From contig CM055110.1 in the NCBI GenBank assembly GCA_029204225.1, positions 17,901,501 through 17,965,500 of the forward strand: 64,000 nt of DNA, in the 5' to 3' direction. Of the stretch, positions 22,911 through 34,350 are shown in pieces. The notes under the pieces are model-generated. The model saw only the letters and a program-made list of their open reading frames with translations, was not told the DNA's origin and ran no database searches. Every line of letters begins with the position of its first letter. Within the stretch, counting starts at the first letter, position 1. The position numbers and the translations under genes were made by a program. This DNA comes from Diphasiastrum complanatum. Taxonomy: Eukaryota > Streptophyta > Lycopodiopsida > Lycopodiales > Lycopodiaceae.

Positions 22911-22923
22911 TGGTATCAGAGCC
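22911..22923 (+). other. Primer-binding site of B
   Basis: TGGTATCAGAGCC directly follows the LTR with no spacer; complementary to initiator Met-tRNA. Confidence 0.93.
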
Positions 22924-23645
22924 TAAAGGCTGAAATGAGCTAAATCCTTGGTTTGCATTCAATTTTATCACAAACTTTGATCTAAATCTTGTGTAGATTG
23001 GATCTTAGCATCTAGTATTGATTCTAGAACTCAAAGTGAGTCAAATACATTGGAGATTGGTGTTGTGTGACTTCATTTGCAGGTGTTTAGGTGTCTAAAA
23101 CCAGAGGCAAAGTTGAATCAATTCACATTACCAAGATAGCAAGTTTTGCTTGCTCCAAGCATTGATTTCTAAGCGAGTTTTGGAGGTGAGGTGTAGTAGA
23201 CACCAACTAAAGTGATTTAGGTTCAGTCCAACCATTGCTTGACTTATGCACCAAATTAGATCAATTTTTCATCAATTTTGATCATTTTTTGCTTGTGATT
23301 GGATAGTAGATTGTGTTGCATCTTCATTAAGTTCCATTTAGATCTTTTACAAGTGATTTTGGAAGTATATTAGGTTGCTGAAATTCACTCTTTATCAGAT
23401 CATTTGGAAGCTTTAATGTTCTTTATAGAAAGAGGGGCAATTCTACTAGTATTGTCTACTTCAATCAAGCAAGTGCATTGTTTCTAGTATTCTATGATTT
23501 GATTTTGTTAGAGATCATTCTTAGATCTTTATAGGAAGTCTATTACTGATCTTTTCAGGTCCCTAAGAAGTGGGATAAGGTAGACCTTCAATCAAATCAA
23601 TAGAAGTAACCTTCATTTGTGTCAAGTCCTTGATTAGGAGACTAG
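22924..23645 (+). other. B leader
   Basis: About 720 bp between primer site and start codon. No gene seen. It presumably carries dimerisation/packaging signals, but none can be identified by eye. Confidence 0.6.
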
Positions 23646-26600
23646 ATGGCATCTATAAATGCATATCTTTTGGATACTAATGAAAGGCTCAACAAAACTA
23701 ACTATTCCATATGGAAAGTTAGAATGGAATCTATCATGATCATGCAAGATCTGATGGAAATTGTAAATGGTAAGGAGGGTGAACCTATTCATCCTCAAGA
23801 AAAAGCCAAATACATCAAGAGGTGCAATGTTGCACTACATTGCATAAAAATGAATGTTGCAAATGAACTCTTAAGAGAGGTAGGAGATTGCACTTCAGCT
23901 CAAGATGCTTGGGAGACTTTGCAAAAGGTCTATGAGTCCAAGAACCAAACTAGAATGTTAGCTTTGAAGAATCAAATCTATAGAAGCTATCAAAAGAAAG
24001 GAGAGAGTGCACATACTTTTGTCCTAAGAGTAAAGGAATTGAACAAAGAGCTAGCCTTTATAGGTGACCCTATCAAGGATGAAGAGCTTTTTCAACTCAT
24101 ATTGAATGGACTAAGCTTTGAATTTGACAATTTGGTTCAGGGATATGCAATTATGGGTAAGCTACCCATACTTGAAGAACTCCAAGGCACGCTCATGGCC
24201 GAGGAATCAAGAAGGAGCCAAATGCAAGAGAGGATGGATAGGCTTTCCATCCAAGGTGGAGATGACCAAGCTCTCTTCACCAAAGGCAAAGGCAAGTCCA
24301 AAGGCAAAGGATCAACATTCAAGAAGTCTACAAAGCTTGAGGATCAAGAAGGACCCCCAAAGGCATCTCCATCAACCACCAAAGTCAAGAAGGACAAATC
24401 AAAGGTGAAGTGCTACTATTGTAGCAAGATGGGGCATTATGCCTCGGAATGCTTCAAGAGGAAGCAAGATCAAAGCCAAGCCAACATGAGAAAAGAGGAG
24501 GAGGAGGAGAGTTCACATGAGGACTCTCTCATGATGTCCATATTTTCTTCAACAAGCTTCAAAGGAGAAGATCCTTGGTGGATTGACTCGGGTGCTAGTT
24601 CACACATGACTAGTAAAAGGGAGTTTTTCTCTTCTCTCTTATCTTATGATGGACCTATAAAGTCTATCTATACAGCAAATGATGAAGCTTGTAAGATTGA
24701 AGGAGTTGGTAGCATTCCCCTTTGCTTAGGATCTTCCAAAAAGATCAACATAGAAGGTGTTTTGTACATTCCTACAATAACAAAGAATCTACTAAGTGTT
24801 GGCCAAATGGTAGACAATGGTTTCAATGTTGATTTTGTTTCAAATGAATGTTTCATCAAGAAGAAGGGTAAGATAGTGGCTAAGGGCACTAGACTTGGCA
24901 AACTTTATAAGCTGGATGCATTTGTGGATACTAATGTTGTCATGTTGGCCGAGAAGAACAAGATATCTACCTTTACTTTATGGCACAAAAGACTTGGACA
25001 TGTCAACTCGGGTTCCATGGAGGCTATGATCAAGGAGGATTATGCTTTAGGCCTACCAAGGTCTAAAAGGGCAAAAGTGGAGCCATCAAGGCTCACATAT
25101 CAAGGCAAAGGACAGCAAGTTGAGGGTATCTCATCCACTTCTTATGCTTTATCTAGTTTTGAAGAACTGGCTAATGTTGAAGATGCATTGAACTCCAAAG
25201 AATGGTATAAAGCTATGTTGGATGAGTATGATGCCTTGATTGAGAATGAAACTTGTTTGCTTGTTGAGAGACCTCAAAGGAATGTAATAGGATGCAAGTG
25301 GGTCTTCAAGCTTAAGTTGAATGCAAATGGGAGTGTTAACAAACATAAAGCAAGATTAGTTGCAAAAGGTTATGCTCAAGAGAGAGGGATAGACTATGAG
25401 GAAACTTTTGCACCCGTCGCCAAGATGGTCACAATAAGACTAATCATTGCACTTGCATCACATTTTGGATGGATTCTATGTCAAATGGATGTCTCTAATG
25501 CTTTCTTGAATGGTTTTTTGGAAGAGGATATCTATATGGAGCAGCCACAAGGGTTCATCAAGCATGGAATGGAGAACAAAGTATGCCATCTCCAAAGAAG
25601 CATCTATGGCTTGAAGCAAGCCTCGAGATCTTGGAATTCAAGACTACATTGCTATCTTATTTCACTTTCTTTTGTTCAAAGTGAATATGATCCTGCTCTT
25701 TACATTAAGTTTGATGATGTTGGTATTGTACTTTTACTCATTTATGTAGATGACATCATCATTAGTAGAAATAGTGTTGATGGTATTGAAAAAATCAAGA
25801 TAGATCTATCCTTAGAGTTCAAGATGGTAGATCTAGGGTGTCTTCACTTCATCTTAGGCATAGAAGTACTTAGAGGGTCTGATTTTATCTTTATAAGTCA
25901 AGTAAACTATGCTCAAAGTCTTTTGAAGAAGTTTAAGATGGAAGTATGCAAAAGTGTTGACACACCAATGGAGCAAGATGTAAAAGTGCCAAATGAAGAT
26001 GATGAAAGATCCTTCATGGACATCACTTTGTTTAGGCAACTTATAGGTTCCTTAATGTGGATCACTATAACTAGAACAGATCTTAGCTTTAGTGTATGTA
26101 GGTTGAGCCAATCCATACAAAAGCCATTGAATATCCATTGGAAAAAGGCTAAGAGGATTCTAAGATACATCTCGGGTACATTGGATTTTGGGATTCTATA
26201 TAGAGGAGATGTGATTAACCTTCATGCATTTAGTGATTCAGATTTTGCAGGGGACAAGAGGGATAGGAAATCAACAAGTGCCTATTCAACTTTCATAGGA
26301 GAAGGTGTGGTTTCATGGCTTTCAAAAAAGCAAGAAACTATATCTCTATCTTCAACCGAGGCCGAGTACAAAGCTTTGACAACCACTACAAAGGAGGTAC
26401 TTTGGATCAAGAGATTATTGGTGGAACTAAAGATCATGGATTCAGAGGAGGCACCAATCATCTACAATGACAATATATCAGCCCAACACCTTGCATCTAA
26501 CCCAATCTTCCATGCAAGATCTAAGCACATTGAGATATGCCATCACTTTGTGAGAGAAATGGTGCAAGCCAAGGAGATTGCTTTGGAGCATGTTCCAAGC

Positions 26601-26708
26601 AATGAATGTGTAGCTAATCTACTTACTAAACCACTTCAAAAGACACCTTTTATGAAGTTCAGATCATCACTTGGAGTGATTAGTAAAGCAATGATTGAAC
26701 CAAGCTAG
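23646..26708 (+). CDS. B Gag-PR-RT-RNase H polyprotein, integrase-less, 1020 aa
   Basis: One uninterrupted frame. The start ATG aligns with other gag starts (MASINAYLLDTNERLN). Gag spans residues 1 to about 230; zinc knuckle CYYCSKMGHYASEC about 256-269; protease box WWIDSGASSHMT about 311-322; GAG-pre-integrase LWHKRLGHVNSGSM about 445-458. At about residue 473 the sequence jumps from ALGLPR to SKRAKVEPSRLTY, the post-integrase linker. RT follows with MDVSNAFLNGFLEEDIYM, IYGLKQA and YVDD at about 700. RNase H has SDSDFAGDKRDRKSTSAY, SSTEAEYKAL and NDNISAQHL. Usual copia polyproteins in this lineage would be some 300-400 residues longer. The catalytic boxes of PR, RT and RNase H look intact; integrase is absent. 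The protein should assemble particles and make cDNA but cannot integrate it itself. Confidence 0.93.
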   Translation: MASINAYLLDTNERLNKTNYSIWKVRMESIMIMQDLMEIVNGKEGEPIHPQEKAKYIKRCNVALHCIKMNVANELLREVGDCTSAQDAWETLQKVYESKNQTRMLALKNQIYRSYQKKGESAHTFVLRVKELNKELAFIGDPIKDEELFQLILNGLSFEFDNLVQGYAIMGKLPILEELQGTLMAEESRRSQMQERMDRLSIQGGDDQALFTKGKGKSKGKGSTFKKSTKLEDQEGPPKASPSTTKVKKDKSKVKCYYCSKMGHYASECFKRKQDQSQANMRKEEEEESSHEDSLMMSIFSSTSFKGEDPWWIDSGASSHMTSKREFFSSLLSYDGPIKSIYTANDEACKIEGVGSIPLCLGSSKKINIEGVLYIPTITKNLLSVGQMVDNGFNVDFVSNECFIKKKGKIVAKGTRLGKLYKLDAFVDTNVVMLAEKNKISTFTLWHKRLGHVNSGSMEAMIKEDYALGLPRSKRAKVEPSRLTYQGKGQQVEGISSTSYALSSFEELANVEDALNSKEWYKAMLDEYDALIENETCLLVERPQRNVIGCKWVFKLKLNANGSVNKHKARLVAKGYAQERGIDYEETFAPVAKMVTIRLIIALASHFGWILCQMDVSNAFLNGFLEEDIYMEQPQGFIKHGMENKVCHLQRSIYGLKQASRSWNSRLHCYLISLSFVQSEYDPALYIKFDDVGIVLLLIYVDDIIISRNSVDGIEKIKIDLSLEFKMVDLGCLHFILGIEVLRGSDFIFISQVNYAQSLLKKFKMEVCKSVDTPMEQDVKVPNEDDERSFMDITLFRQLIGSLMWITITRTDLSFSVCRLSQSIQKPLNIHWKKAKRILRYISGTLDFGILYRGDVINLHAFSDSDFAGDKRDRKSTSAYSTFIGEGVVSWLSKKQETISLSSTEAEYKALTTTTKEVLWIKRLLVELKIMDSEEAPIIYNDNISAQHLASNPIFHARSKHIEICHHFVREMVQAKEIALEHVPSNECVANLLTKPLQKTPFMKFRSSLGVISKAMIEPS

Positions 26709-26710
26709 AT

Positions 26711-26722
26711 AGTGAGGAGGAG
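26711..26722 (+). other. Polypurine tract of B
   Basis: AGTGAGGAGGAG immediately before the 3' LTR; overlaps the end of the coding region by none. Confidence 0.85.
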
Positions 26723-27404
26723 TGTTAAAAATTCACAATTCTAGCTTGACTAGTTTTGGTCATATGACTTGTAAATAGTTAAATGGTCATGATGTGGCTT
26801 GTCACACGTGCCAAATAGCATAGGATTCCATTCATAAGGATGTTCTCAAGTAGAACTAAGTGTTAGAACCTTTGGAATGAGTCCAAATTATGCTTAGATA
26901 CAAGGGAGAAAAAATAGGAGCTATTTTTGGTAATTTTTGCATTGTTGAGGGATCTCCAAGATTCCAACCCTAACTTGGTAGAGATGAAAGATCCACCAAA
27001 ATTAGCATTAGGGATAGGTTTAGGGCTACTCATACCTGCCCAAAACCGTGATGGATCATGTATATATAGGTGATGATATCTCACCAAAATCAATCAAGCA
27101 ATTTCATGTTTTTTCTCTCATAATGGTGCAATTGCTCTCTATGTTCATAATTGTTTGAGTACTTGTGATTACTAATGATTATAGGATTGAATGTAGGTCT
27201 GGTGTACAGTACTCAGACTGTGGGAGGCCGTACTTTCACACGTGTGAAGCCTTCTTCAAGAATTTGGGCCATTTAGTGAGGTTCAAGCATAGATTTTTGA
27301 TGGATTTTGATGGTTCAACTTGTGCTAATCTTATGAAATCATAAGCTATTGTTTCCCTCATCATTTCAAGTGTTTTAGGATCCTTATTTGCTGTAATTTT
27401 TACA
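26723..27404 (+). repeat. 3' LTR of B
   Basis: 682 bp, about two differences from the 5' LTR; CACACGTGTG at 27237-27246. Confidence 0.95.
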
Positions 27405-27409
27405 AAAGG
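27405..27409. repeat. Target-site duplication of element B (right)
   Basis: AAAGG, identical to 22224-22228. Confidence 0.92.
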
Positions 27410-27462
27410 TTGCACTCAGGATCCTTTCTTTCCTTCAATAGGATGCCACCTATTGATGCCAT
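27405..27462 (-). pseudogene. F gag start fused to zinc knuckle
   Basis: Reading leftward from ATG at 27460-27462: MASIGGILLKERKDPECNL, then the B insertion, then CGKGGYFFSRC at 22223 and below. The first eleven residues match the gag start of this copia lineage. The rest of gag (about 230 residues) is missing before the knuckle. B's 5-bp duplication lies in the codons between the two knuckle cysteines. Confidence 0.7.
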
Positions 27463-29099
27463 GTGAATAAAAACCCGTGACATGATTCTACAAATGTAAT
27501 TTGTGACTTTCAAGAGACTAGATTTGAACATCTTCAGCAATCTAGAAGGATCTACAAAAGATCTAGTCACAAACCTAAGAATCAATCTTCACAGTAATGA
27601 CTAGTCACTTGGAAACTTTGCTTTGATCACTAAGACAAAAGCACACAATCTTTGAATGAAATCACTAAAGAAATCAGATCCAATCTCCTATTGGACTCTT
27701 CAAATACCAATGACTCTTTCTTTTGAAAGTTGAAATGGATATGAAAAAGATTTGACACCTAGATTTTCCTTTTCGCTTGACTAGTTCTCTCAACACTGGA
27801 GATTCTTGAACAAAAGATGGGTTTTGTTTCAAATACATGGAAATCAAACTTAATCACTTATTTTGGACTCACTCTTGACCCAAATAATCTCACACGATTT
27901 GACAACAAACTATACCACCAATTTTTCACAAAGCTTAAAAATTAGACAACTAGAGATTCACAAAGATCTCAACCATGCATGAATACTCAAATATGGACTC
28001 CTCATCATTCTAGACATTCAATGGGATCACAAATTGACCCTCACACTCTCACAAAGAAAGTTGAATAGAACTAATTTGAGTTTCATACATTCTATGTCAA
28101 TTTTTGCTCAACAAATTGAATTCAATCACTCCTATTGGATTCCACCAATTACTCTACTTTTTAAGACTTGGAATGAAATTCAAAATCAAAAGTTGTGATT
28201 TTTCTCACTAAGATATTGTGCTTCAAAGAGCTAATACCACTTAGAAAGATTTGATCACCTAGGAGAAGACAAATTCTTCACCTATAACAACACATAATGA
28301 GCTTCTAGATCTTGCCCTCTACAAAGGAAGGAACTCTTAGAAAATTGGTTCTCTCTCTACACATTTGCCATAGACACCTTAAAAACTCTTTTCAAACCTT
28401 ACAATCACTCAAACAAATTGAGTAGGGTTGAACAATGTGACTTGGATCTCAATCTCTTTTCTAGAACTCTCAATTGAAGCCAATCTATGTCAAATTCTAC
28501 AAAAGATTTGCATAGATGTTCTATATGCACTAGAAACTCTCAAAGGTTTCACTTGGAGGACAAATCCAAAGATGTTTTCTAGCAAATTGATGCTTCTAAA
28601 CTTGACCCTATCACTCTTGAACAAATCTAGAGTGATGGTACAATGGATTTCAACCTCACACCTTGCATATCACTCCTTAATCTATGATTTTTAGCAAAAT
28701 CTCTCTCAACTTCAACATGCACTCAAAAAATCAGAGATAATCAATTAATGCACCTAGTTCAAGCTTCAAGTTTAATTCCTTGGCTGATCTAATCCAAGAA
28801 CTAATCAAGGGATTAGATTCTCTATAGAAAATGCTTGATTTTACACTAAAAATCTCTCAAATTGGGTGTGTGAGTCAAATTGTACAAATTTTTGAATTTT
28901 CTCAGCCAAAACCGGAGCTGTACGACCTCACACGTGTGAAAAGGGTTCCTACAGTCCACAACAAGATCTAGACCAAAAATTTTGAGGATAGCTATCAAAT
29001 CCAACTCGCTACACAAAATTTGACTAGTTTTCAAAAAACTGCTAATTTTGGCTTTGATTTGGATTAACCCTATCAATTTCAACAAAACCTCTTGTACTA
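27463..29099 (-). other. F leader
   Basis: About 1.6 kb of AT-rich sequence between the F primer site and gag start on the minus strand. No coding similarity seen. Contains CACACGTGTG at 28929-28938. Confidence 0.6.
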
Positions 29100-29112
29100 G
29101 GCTCTGATACCA
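29100..29112 (-). other. Primer-binding site of F
   Basis: GGCTCTGATACCA, reverse complement of the initiator-Met-tRNA primer site, followed on the right by TG, the expected LTR edge. Confidence 0.85.
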
Positions 29113-29930
29113 TGTGGAAAAAGTACAAAAAGGACCAAGAGTGGATCCTAATCTGATCCTCAAGAGGGATTGGTTGTCAGATTACTTGATCTATCAATCT
29201 ACTTCAGATTAAGATCAATCTAGATCAATTCTAGACACAAAATCCTAACAAGAACAATCATTAATTGAAGGTAAGTGTACTTTCTGGTTTCACACATGTG
29301 AAACACTGTCTGAGTATGGACTCCAACCTGAAAATCAAGTACACATTGATATAACCTCAAAACAATCAAAACAAATGTAAACAAATTGAGAGAATCACTC
29401 AAAATTGCTTCCAAAACCAAGATTGGTGTCTCACACTGATTATGGCCAAATGTGGCTCTATATATACAATAAGTGAGAGCTCGTGGTACTGATCATCCCT
29501 CTGATCCCACATGTGTGAAGGTGCTTTGTCATACGATGATTCATCATGCAAAACTGACACTTGGACAAAACCTTCTATTTTGAGCACTTTTGGTCCATTT
29601 TCCTTCTATATGGAGATCTACTTGGAAATCTTCTAGAAGTCAAAATTCGCCTACTTCAGCTTATTCCACACATGTGAGCTGTCCTCTACACATGTGACAT
29701 GACACCTAACCAAAGGATGTGGCTCATGCAATCAATAGATTGATGCCATGTGTCATGTCTAGAAAACTAGTTTTTGGCCTTTTTAGCCACTAGAACTTGA
29801 ATTAAATCATATGTACAACCTATATGATTATGGTACATGACAAGTACACTATTTTCACACGTGGGAACAGGCTCCACACATGTGTGTTTATCTATATACA
29901 AGATTTTTGGCCTCTACCAAGCTTATTTTT
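29113..29930 (-). repeat. Probable 5' LTR of F
   Basis: It begins TGTGGAAAAAG next to the primer site. The right edge is not defined; sequence changes to copia coding fragment G at about 29931. Several CACATGTG/CACACGTG-type palindromes lie inside. With no second copy in the window this rests on position. Confidence 0.55.
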
Positions 29931-30552
29931 GCATTTTTCACACCAACTATCACTAATAACTTGCTGAGTGTTGGCCAATTAATGGATAATCGCCTTGATT
30001 TACAATTTAAGCATGGAGTTTGTTCCATCTTTAAGAATGATGATTGCATAGCTAGAGGATTTAAACAAGGTATATTGTCTAAATTAGATGCTAATGTGGC
30101 AAAGTGTTAACATGGCAAAGGAGGAGATCACCAAGGTGGAGCTATGGTACAAAAGGCTGGGCTATCCCAACTTCAAAGCTATGGAATCCATGTGTGCAAA
30201 GGAGCTTGCACTCGGCCTCCCCAAGAGTTTGTCAAGATGTGGCAAGCATTGTGAGGCTTGTAGCCTCTCAAAGGCTCATAAGCTTTCATTTTCAAAATCT
30301 ACTACAAGATCAAACACTCCTCTTGAGATCATACATTCTGATGTTCATAGCTTCTCTCAAGAATCTAATGGTGGTGCAAAGTACTATGTATCTTCTATTG
30401 ATGATCATTCAAGATATGCTTGGATTTACCTCGTCTTACAAAAGTTTGGTGTTTGATTCATTTGTAAAGTTCAAAACTCTAGTTGAAAATCAACTTAATA
30501 CCACGATTAAGGTATTGAGATGTGATAACAAAAATAAAAAAGGCAATAGATA
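29931..30552 (+). pseudogene. Copia fragment G: protease end, integrase N-terminus and core start
   Basis: The first frame reads TPTITNNLLSVGQLMDNRLDLQFKHGVCSI, closely matching element J's protease C-half. The second frame (30088-30456) gives MAKEEITKVELWYKRLGYPNFKAM, the integrase zinc region with CGKHCEACSLSKAHK, then LEIIHSDVHSFSQ with the catalytic aspartate present, and SIDDHSRYAWIYLV. It continues in another frame to about 30540 (VENQLNTTIKVLRCDN) and ends. It shows that a J-like element with a real integrase existed. Confidence 0.8.
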
Positions 30553-33108
30553 AACAATGTGCTAAAATTAATTCAAAACCAACAAGGCAAAAGATGCACA
30601 AGTATGATTGACAAAAATAACTGTCTAATCTGAATTACTAAATTATGAGAATACATTGGAATGACCATAATAGAGATAAAACTATGATACTTAACTATTG
30701 TAATAAGTGCAACAAGAGACGAGGAGCATGATGCATCTGATGAGTCCACATTGCACACATCTTCGCATTCATTTTTGTCATCATCACCACCATCATCTAG
30801 TAAAGATTTACATATTTATAGCAAAGCCATAGGAAATGTGGATTAAATTAGAGACATACTAAAAGAATGTTCATGCATTTAATTTACACATATATTATGT
30901 ACGATAAACTATACTGTTGATCATGGCTCCATATATTGTACATCTACTTAAGCGTTTTTCATGTTCAATTTTGGCATATAAGAAACATGCATATAATGCA
31001 TGTACAAACAAATATGATAACGAATGATACATGATATTTACCTATATGTAAAAACCATACTTTGATCATTCCTCTATGTATAAGTGTATGTGCTTGTTTA
31101 ATTCATGCTTTGGTATGGTAAATATGAAAATAGATTCATGAATTTAATTACACATATATATAATTACCATGAATACTATTGCAATTGGTCATTTAAAACT
31201 ACATACTTTTATTACAAACCATAGAATTGTGAAATATAACACCATTTAGGATAAGGAAGAGTTTAACCATCAATATTTTTGTCGATCACTATCACGGGTA
31301 CTGAGATAAATACCATCACAAAGGCTGTAAAAAAAAACTGAGGGATATACCGACGACCACAAATACCAATGGTCATGTTGATGTCCAAAATTTGGGCAAA
31401 ATTTCAAAGAACATTGCAAAAGAAATGTCAGATAACACCCATTTTGTAGTGCATCGTGAACTTTGCATTTTGAAACTCTCATTCTAAGTCGTAACTTTCA
31501 ACTCATATAAAAAGGCTCGCCTCCCACAATGAAATCATAGAAAAGCTTCTCTCATCCAACAAAAAAAAAAACTTCTTCAATACTTAGAAAAGTCGTATTT
31601 ATCCTATTTTCAACATATGCGCTCTACTAGAAATAGACCTATTGTTGCTTACAAAATCACTTCAATGAATATGAACCTACTCTCAATTGAATCTATAAAT
31701 TGTAGTTTTGCAATTAAATCACTTTGAGTAAAAATTAGAATGACTATAAATAGACATGAATCATTCTAAAAAAAAAATTGAACTAGTGGTTTATTATGTG
31801 GACACAATCACTCTAAATAGAGCTATTCAGATTAGACACTTGTAAAAGATTAATCAAGTGATTGAGGTGTTATAGACCACCATGCACTAAATCAAAATAA
31901 AGATCTAGTTTAATGCTTGGAACATTTAGATAGATACCGAATTCGAAATACAACATTACACAAAAAATTTATGATAGCAATCTGCAAGATAGTTGTGATG
32001 GAGGTATAAATAGACTTTATACATTAACTAGTGAATGTACAAATATTAACATCACAGTAGGATTGTCTTACAATGACATAAGTGGCCTAATGTTATTTTA
32101 TCATATAATGGCCCATGTGCTAGCTATTGACATGGGTGAGGTGGTGCCCTATTGGCTTTCCTTTTGCATATATATTGCTTCAAGGAGCGTCAATGCACAT
32201 AAGATAATAGTATTGTATTCAAGAAAAAGGTCAAAAGGGAATAGTAATAGATTTCACTTTAAGCTCTACATCTCAAACTAGCTGATCCTACAACTCCTTC
32301 AAAACCCAACAAGAAGCCTTTTATATGGACCAAGGGAGCCTGGTATGTGACAATCAATGCACACCCAAGACTAGTCTGTTCGAGAAACGTTTTTTGAGCT
32401 ATCTTTAAAAAATCCTGCACTTTTAAAATTTCTCGGCTTTCTAAGGACTATTACTCATATAAGGGTTTAGATACCTATATAAAAACTGTCAAATATTTTA
32501 TGATACCAATTTTTGAGAAATAATGTAGATGCCATTCTCATACTTTGTTGCTTTCGCGAACGTGAATTGCCGCCATCACCCCATCTTACCCCCCTTTTCA
32601 CCCGGATGCCAACTTGGACAAGAGACCAAACCTGTATCCATAAAGATCAAACAAATCAGGTCAAAGTAACTAATAATTAAAAGCTTGTTTTGTTATAAAC
32701 ATGACATGAACTCCACAGCAATGATCTTACCAGAAAAGAGATGGTGTGTCTTTTCATACCGCGCTTCATGTCAGTATCTCACAATCAATTGAGGCCAGAA
32801 CAGTAGGACCTGGTGGCTTGCCTTCTCTGTGCGTTCTATAATAGTTTCGAGTATAGAATCGACATGCAAGATGCGGAGCAGCACCATCCATCCCAAAAGC
32901 AAAATTTTGGTTTAGTATGATTTCACAACTCTATGAAATAATCCTCTGGTCTCCAAGAAAGCACTTGCAACAAAGCCTTCAATTCTAATCTTTAGCTTGG
33001 AATCACCATCTATATTTACAATTACCAATATTTTGTGTCCAAATTGCAATCTGAATTTACAAGACACGATATGTTACATTCTCAAAGTTTACTGCAGAAT
33101 CGCAGGCA
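30553..33108. other. No gene recognised
   Basis: AT-rich sequence without convincing coding similarity, LTR pairs or RNA genes. Short frames near 31270-31482 and 32063-32281 have no recognisable features. Confidence 0.5.
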
Positions 33109-33192
33109 GAGAGAGAGAGAGAGAGAACTAAACACAACGTTTATTGAATGAATTCTGAACATGGACAACAACCTGCCGTTACATAGGAAGAG
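33109..33192 (-). repeat. GA tract plus 60-bp module, copy 1
   Basis: An 18-bp GA run followed by CTAAACACAACGTTTATTG and AATGAATTCTGAACATGG, ending TACATAGGAAG. On the minus strand the module carries AATAAA followed downstream by a CT run, like a transcript 3' end. Two more copies lie at 34291 and 34681. Confidence 0.75.
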
Positions 33193-34290
33193 AAGAGACT
33201 GGACGTCGTGTCTCTCAAACAGACAGTCGCAACCCCTGGTTTATGCACAGAACGTTTCATTTGGTATGGCACATCATACACCTACGCAAAGACAACATTG
33301 ACCTAAAGCCACTTCAAGTGCCCTAAACCTAATCTCATAGACCTGATACTCCAAATGCCCAGATTCGACAGTTCGTGCGGCAGCAGCATTTAGCCACAAT
33401 CTCGCATTTCTGTCTGGATCAGTCACCCATTATCACACAGTCAAGTATACACACAACACATGCTCTTTCACTTTGAGTTCTCATCACACAGTCCATTCTT
33501 ACAGCTTTGATCAGCGCCACTAGAGCTGAGTTAGTACTCTCACTGGAGTTTCACACAGCATATCAATTTTGCATCGTATGATATAGGCATATAATACGTT
33601 GCCATAAATATTTGTATTATTAATTTTTGGCTCAAAAATACGCAGGGCTAGTTTGAAATAATTCATACCCGTACACTGCCACAGCTTTGAAGCCTCCTAG
33701 CCCATCACCTGTAGCCTGGCACAGCTTTGAATCCACCTTGCTACAAGCTGCAATGTGCTATTACTATGTTATGGAAGGCTGCAATGTGTTGTTAGTAGTT
33801 ACTATGTTATTATGCCTGCACCTCATCATTCATGTCTGTCCTTAGCTCAGCTCAGTTGCCCTGCACCCGAGCCACTAAGCCACTTCTATTTGCTTAATAA
33901 TGCACATGTTTTCATGATTCACAAGATTTTATCGAATACTTCATGTGCGAATAGCGATCCACATTTTTTTCTCACAGTTTTGCTCATATAGTAGTAGTCA
34001 AAGTCGTATAATACGTTATATTATACATAATATATTATAATACGTGGTTATATAATATGCCAATTATACGGTATTTTGTTATAAGATACTTATTATATGC
34101 AAATATGCACTCGAAGTTGAATTCTTTGTTCCCTTCAAAAGAGTCTTTCACCATGGTCTTTTTGTAGCAGCAAATAGACTAGTATTCTCCTTAGACTTCT
34201 TCTCAATGGCATCATTCACAAGTTTCTTACAAACTTTGATAAAATGACGAGGCTTCTTACAATAGAAACAAACTCTTTCTAGTCAAATGA
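33193..34290. other. No gene recognised
   Basis: Contains an AT-rich stretch at about 34000-34100 with many short TATA/ATAT palindromes. No coding signal seen. Confidence 0.5.
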
Positions 34291-34350
34291 ACTAAACACA
34301 ACGTTTATTGAATGAATTCTGAACATGGGCAACAGCCCGTTACATAGAAA
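34291..34350 (-). repeat. 60-bp module, copy 2
   Basis: ACTAAACACAACGTTTATTG and the same downstream wording as copy 1, without a preceding GA run. AATAAA is present on the minus strand. Confidence 0.75.

Larger units (their letters stand above)
22229..27404 (+). mobile_element. Copia element B: young, intact, lacks integrase
   Basis: A complete element of 5176 bp with two 682-bp LTRs, primer site, one 1020-codon gag-pol frame, polypurine tract and perfect AAAGG target duplication. By eye the LTRs differ at two positions (near 22361/26855 and 22728/27228), about 0.3 percent, meaning a recent insertion. The single frame encodes Gag, protease, RT and RNase H, but the integrase zinc cysteines, DDE core and most of the C-terminal region are absent. 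A second copy (LTR 62721-63403 plus RNase H) lies at the right edge of the window in opposite orientation. Transposition must have used integrase from another element. Confidence 0.95.
21573..29930 (-). mobile_element. Copia element F (decayed; host of element B)
   Basis: Minus-strand copia remnant. An LTR-like region lies at 29113 to about 29930, primer site at 29100-29112, leader at 27463-29099, a very short gag start at 27405-27462 running into a zinc knuckle, then degenerate pol pieces at 21573-22228. Element B (22229-27404) is inserted inside the knuckle codons. The left end is lost at the junction with D1. Gag is internally deleted, so F was itself non-autonomous or decayed before B arrived. 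Confidence 0.75.

Noticed and set aside
34000-34110. TATA/ATAT-rich stretch as a possible origin or matrix attachment site
   Set aside because: Composition alone; no defined motif or symmetry.
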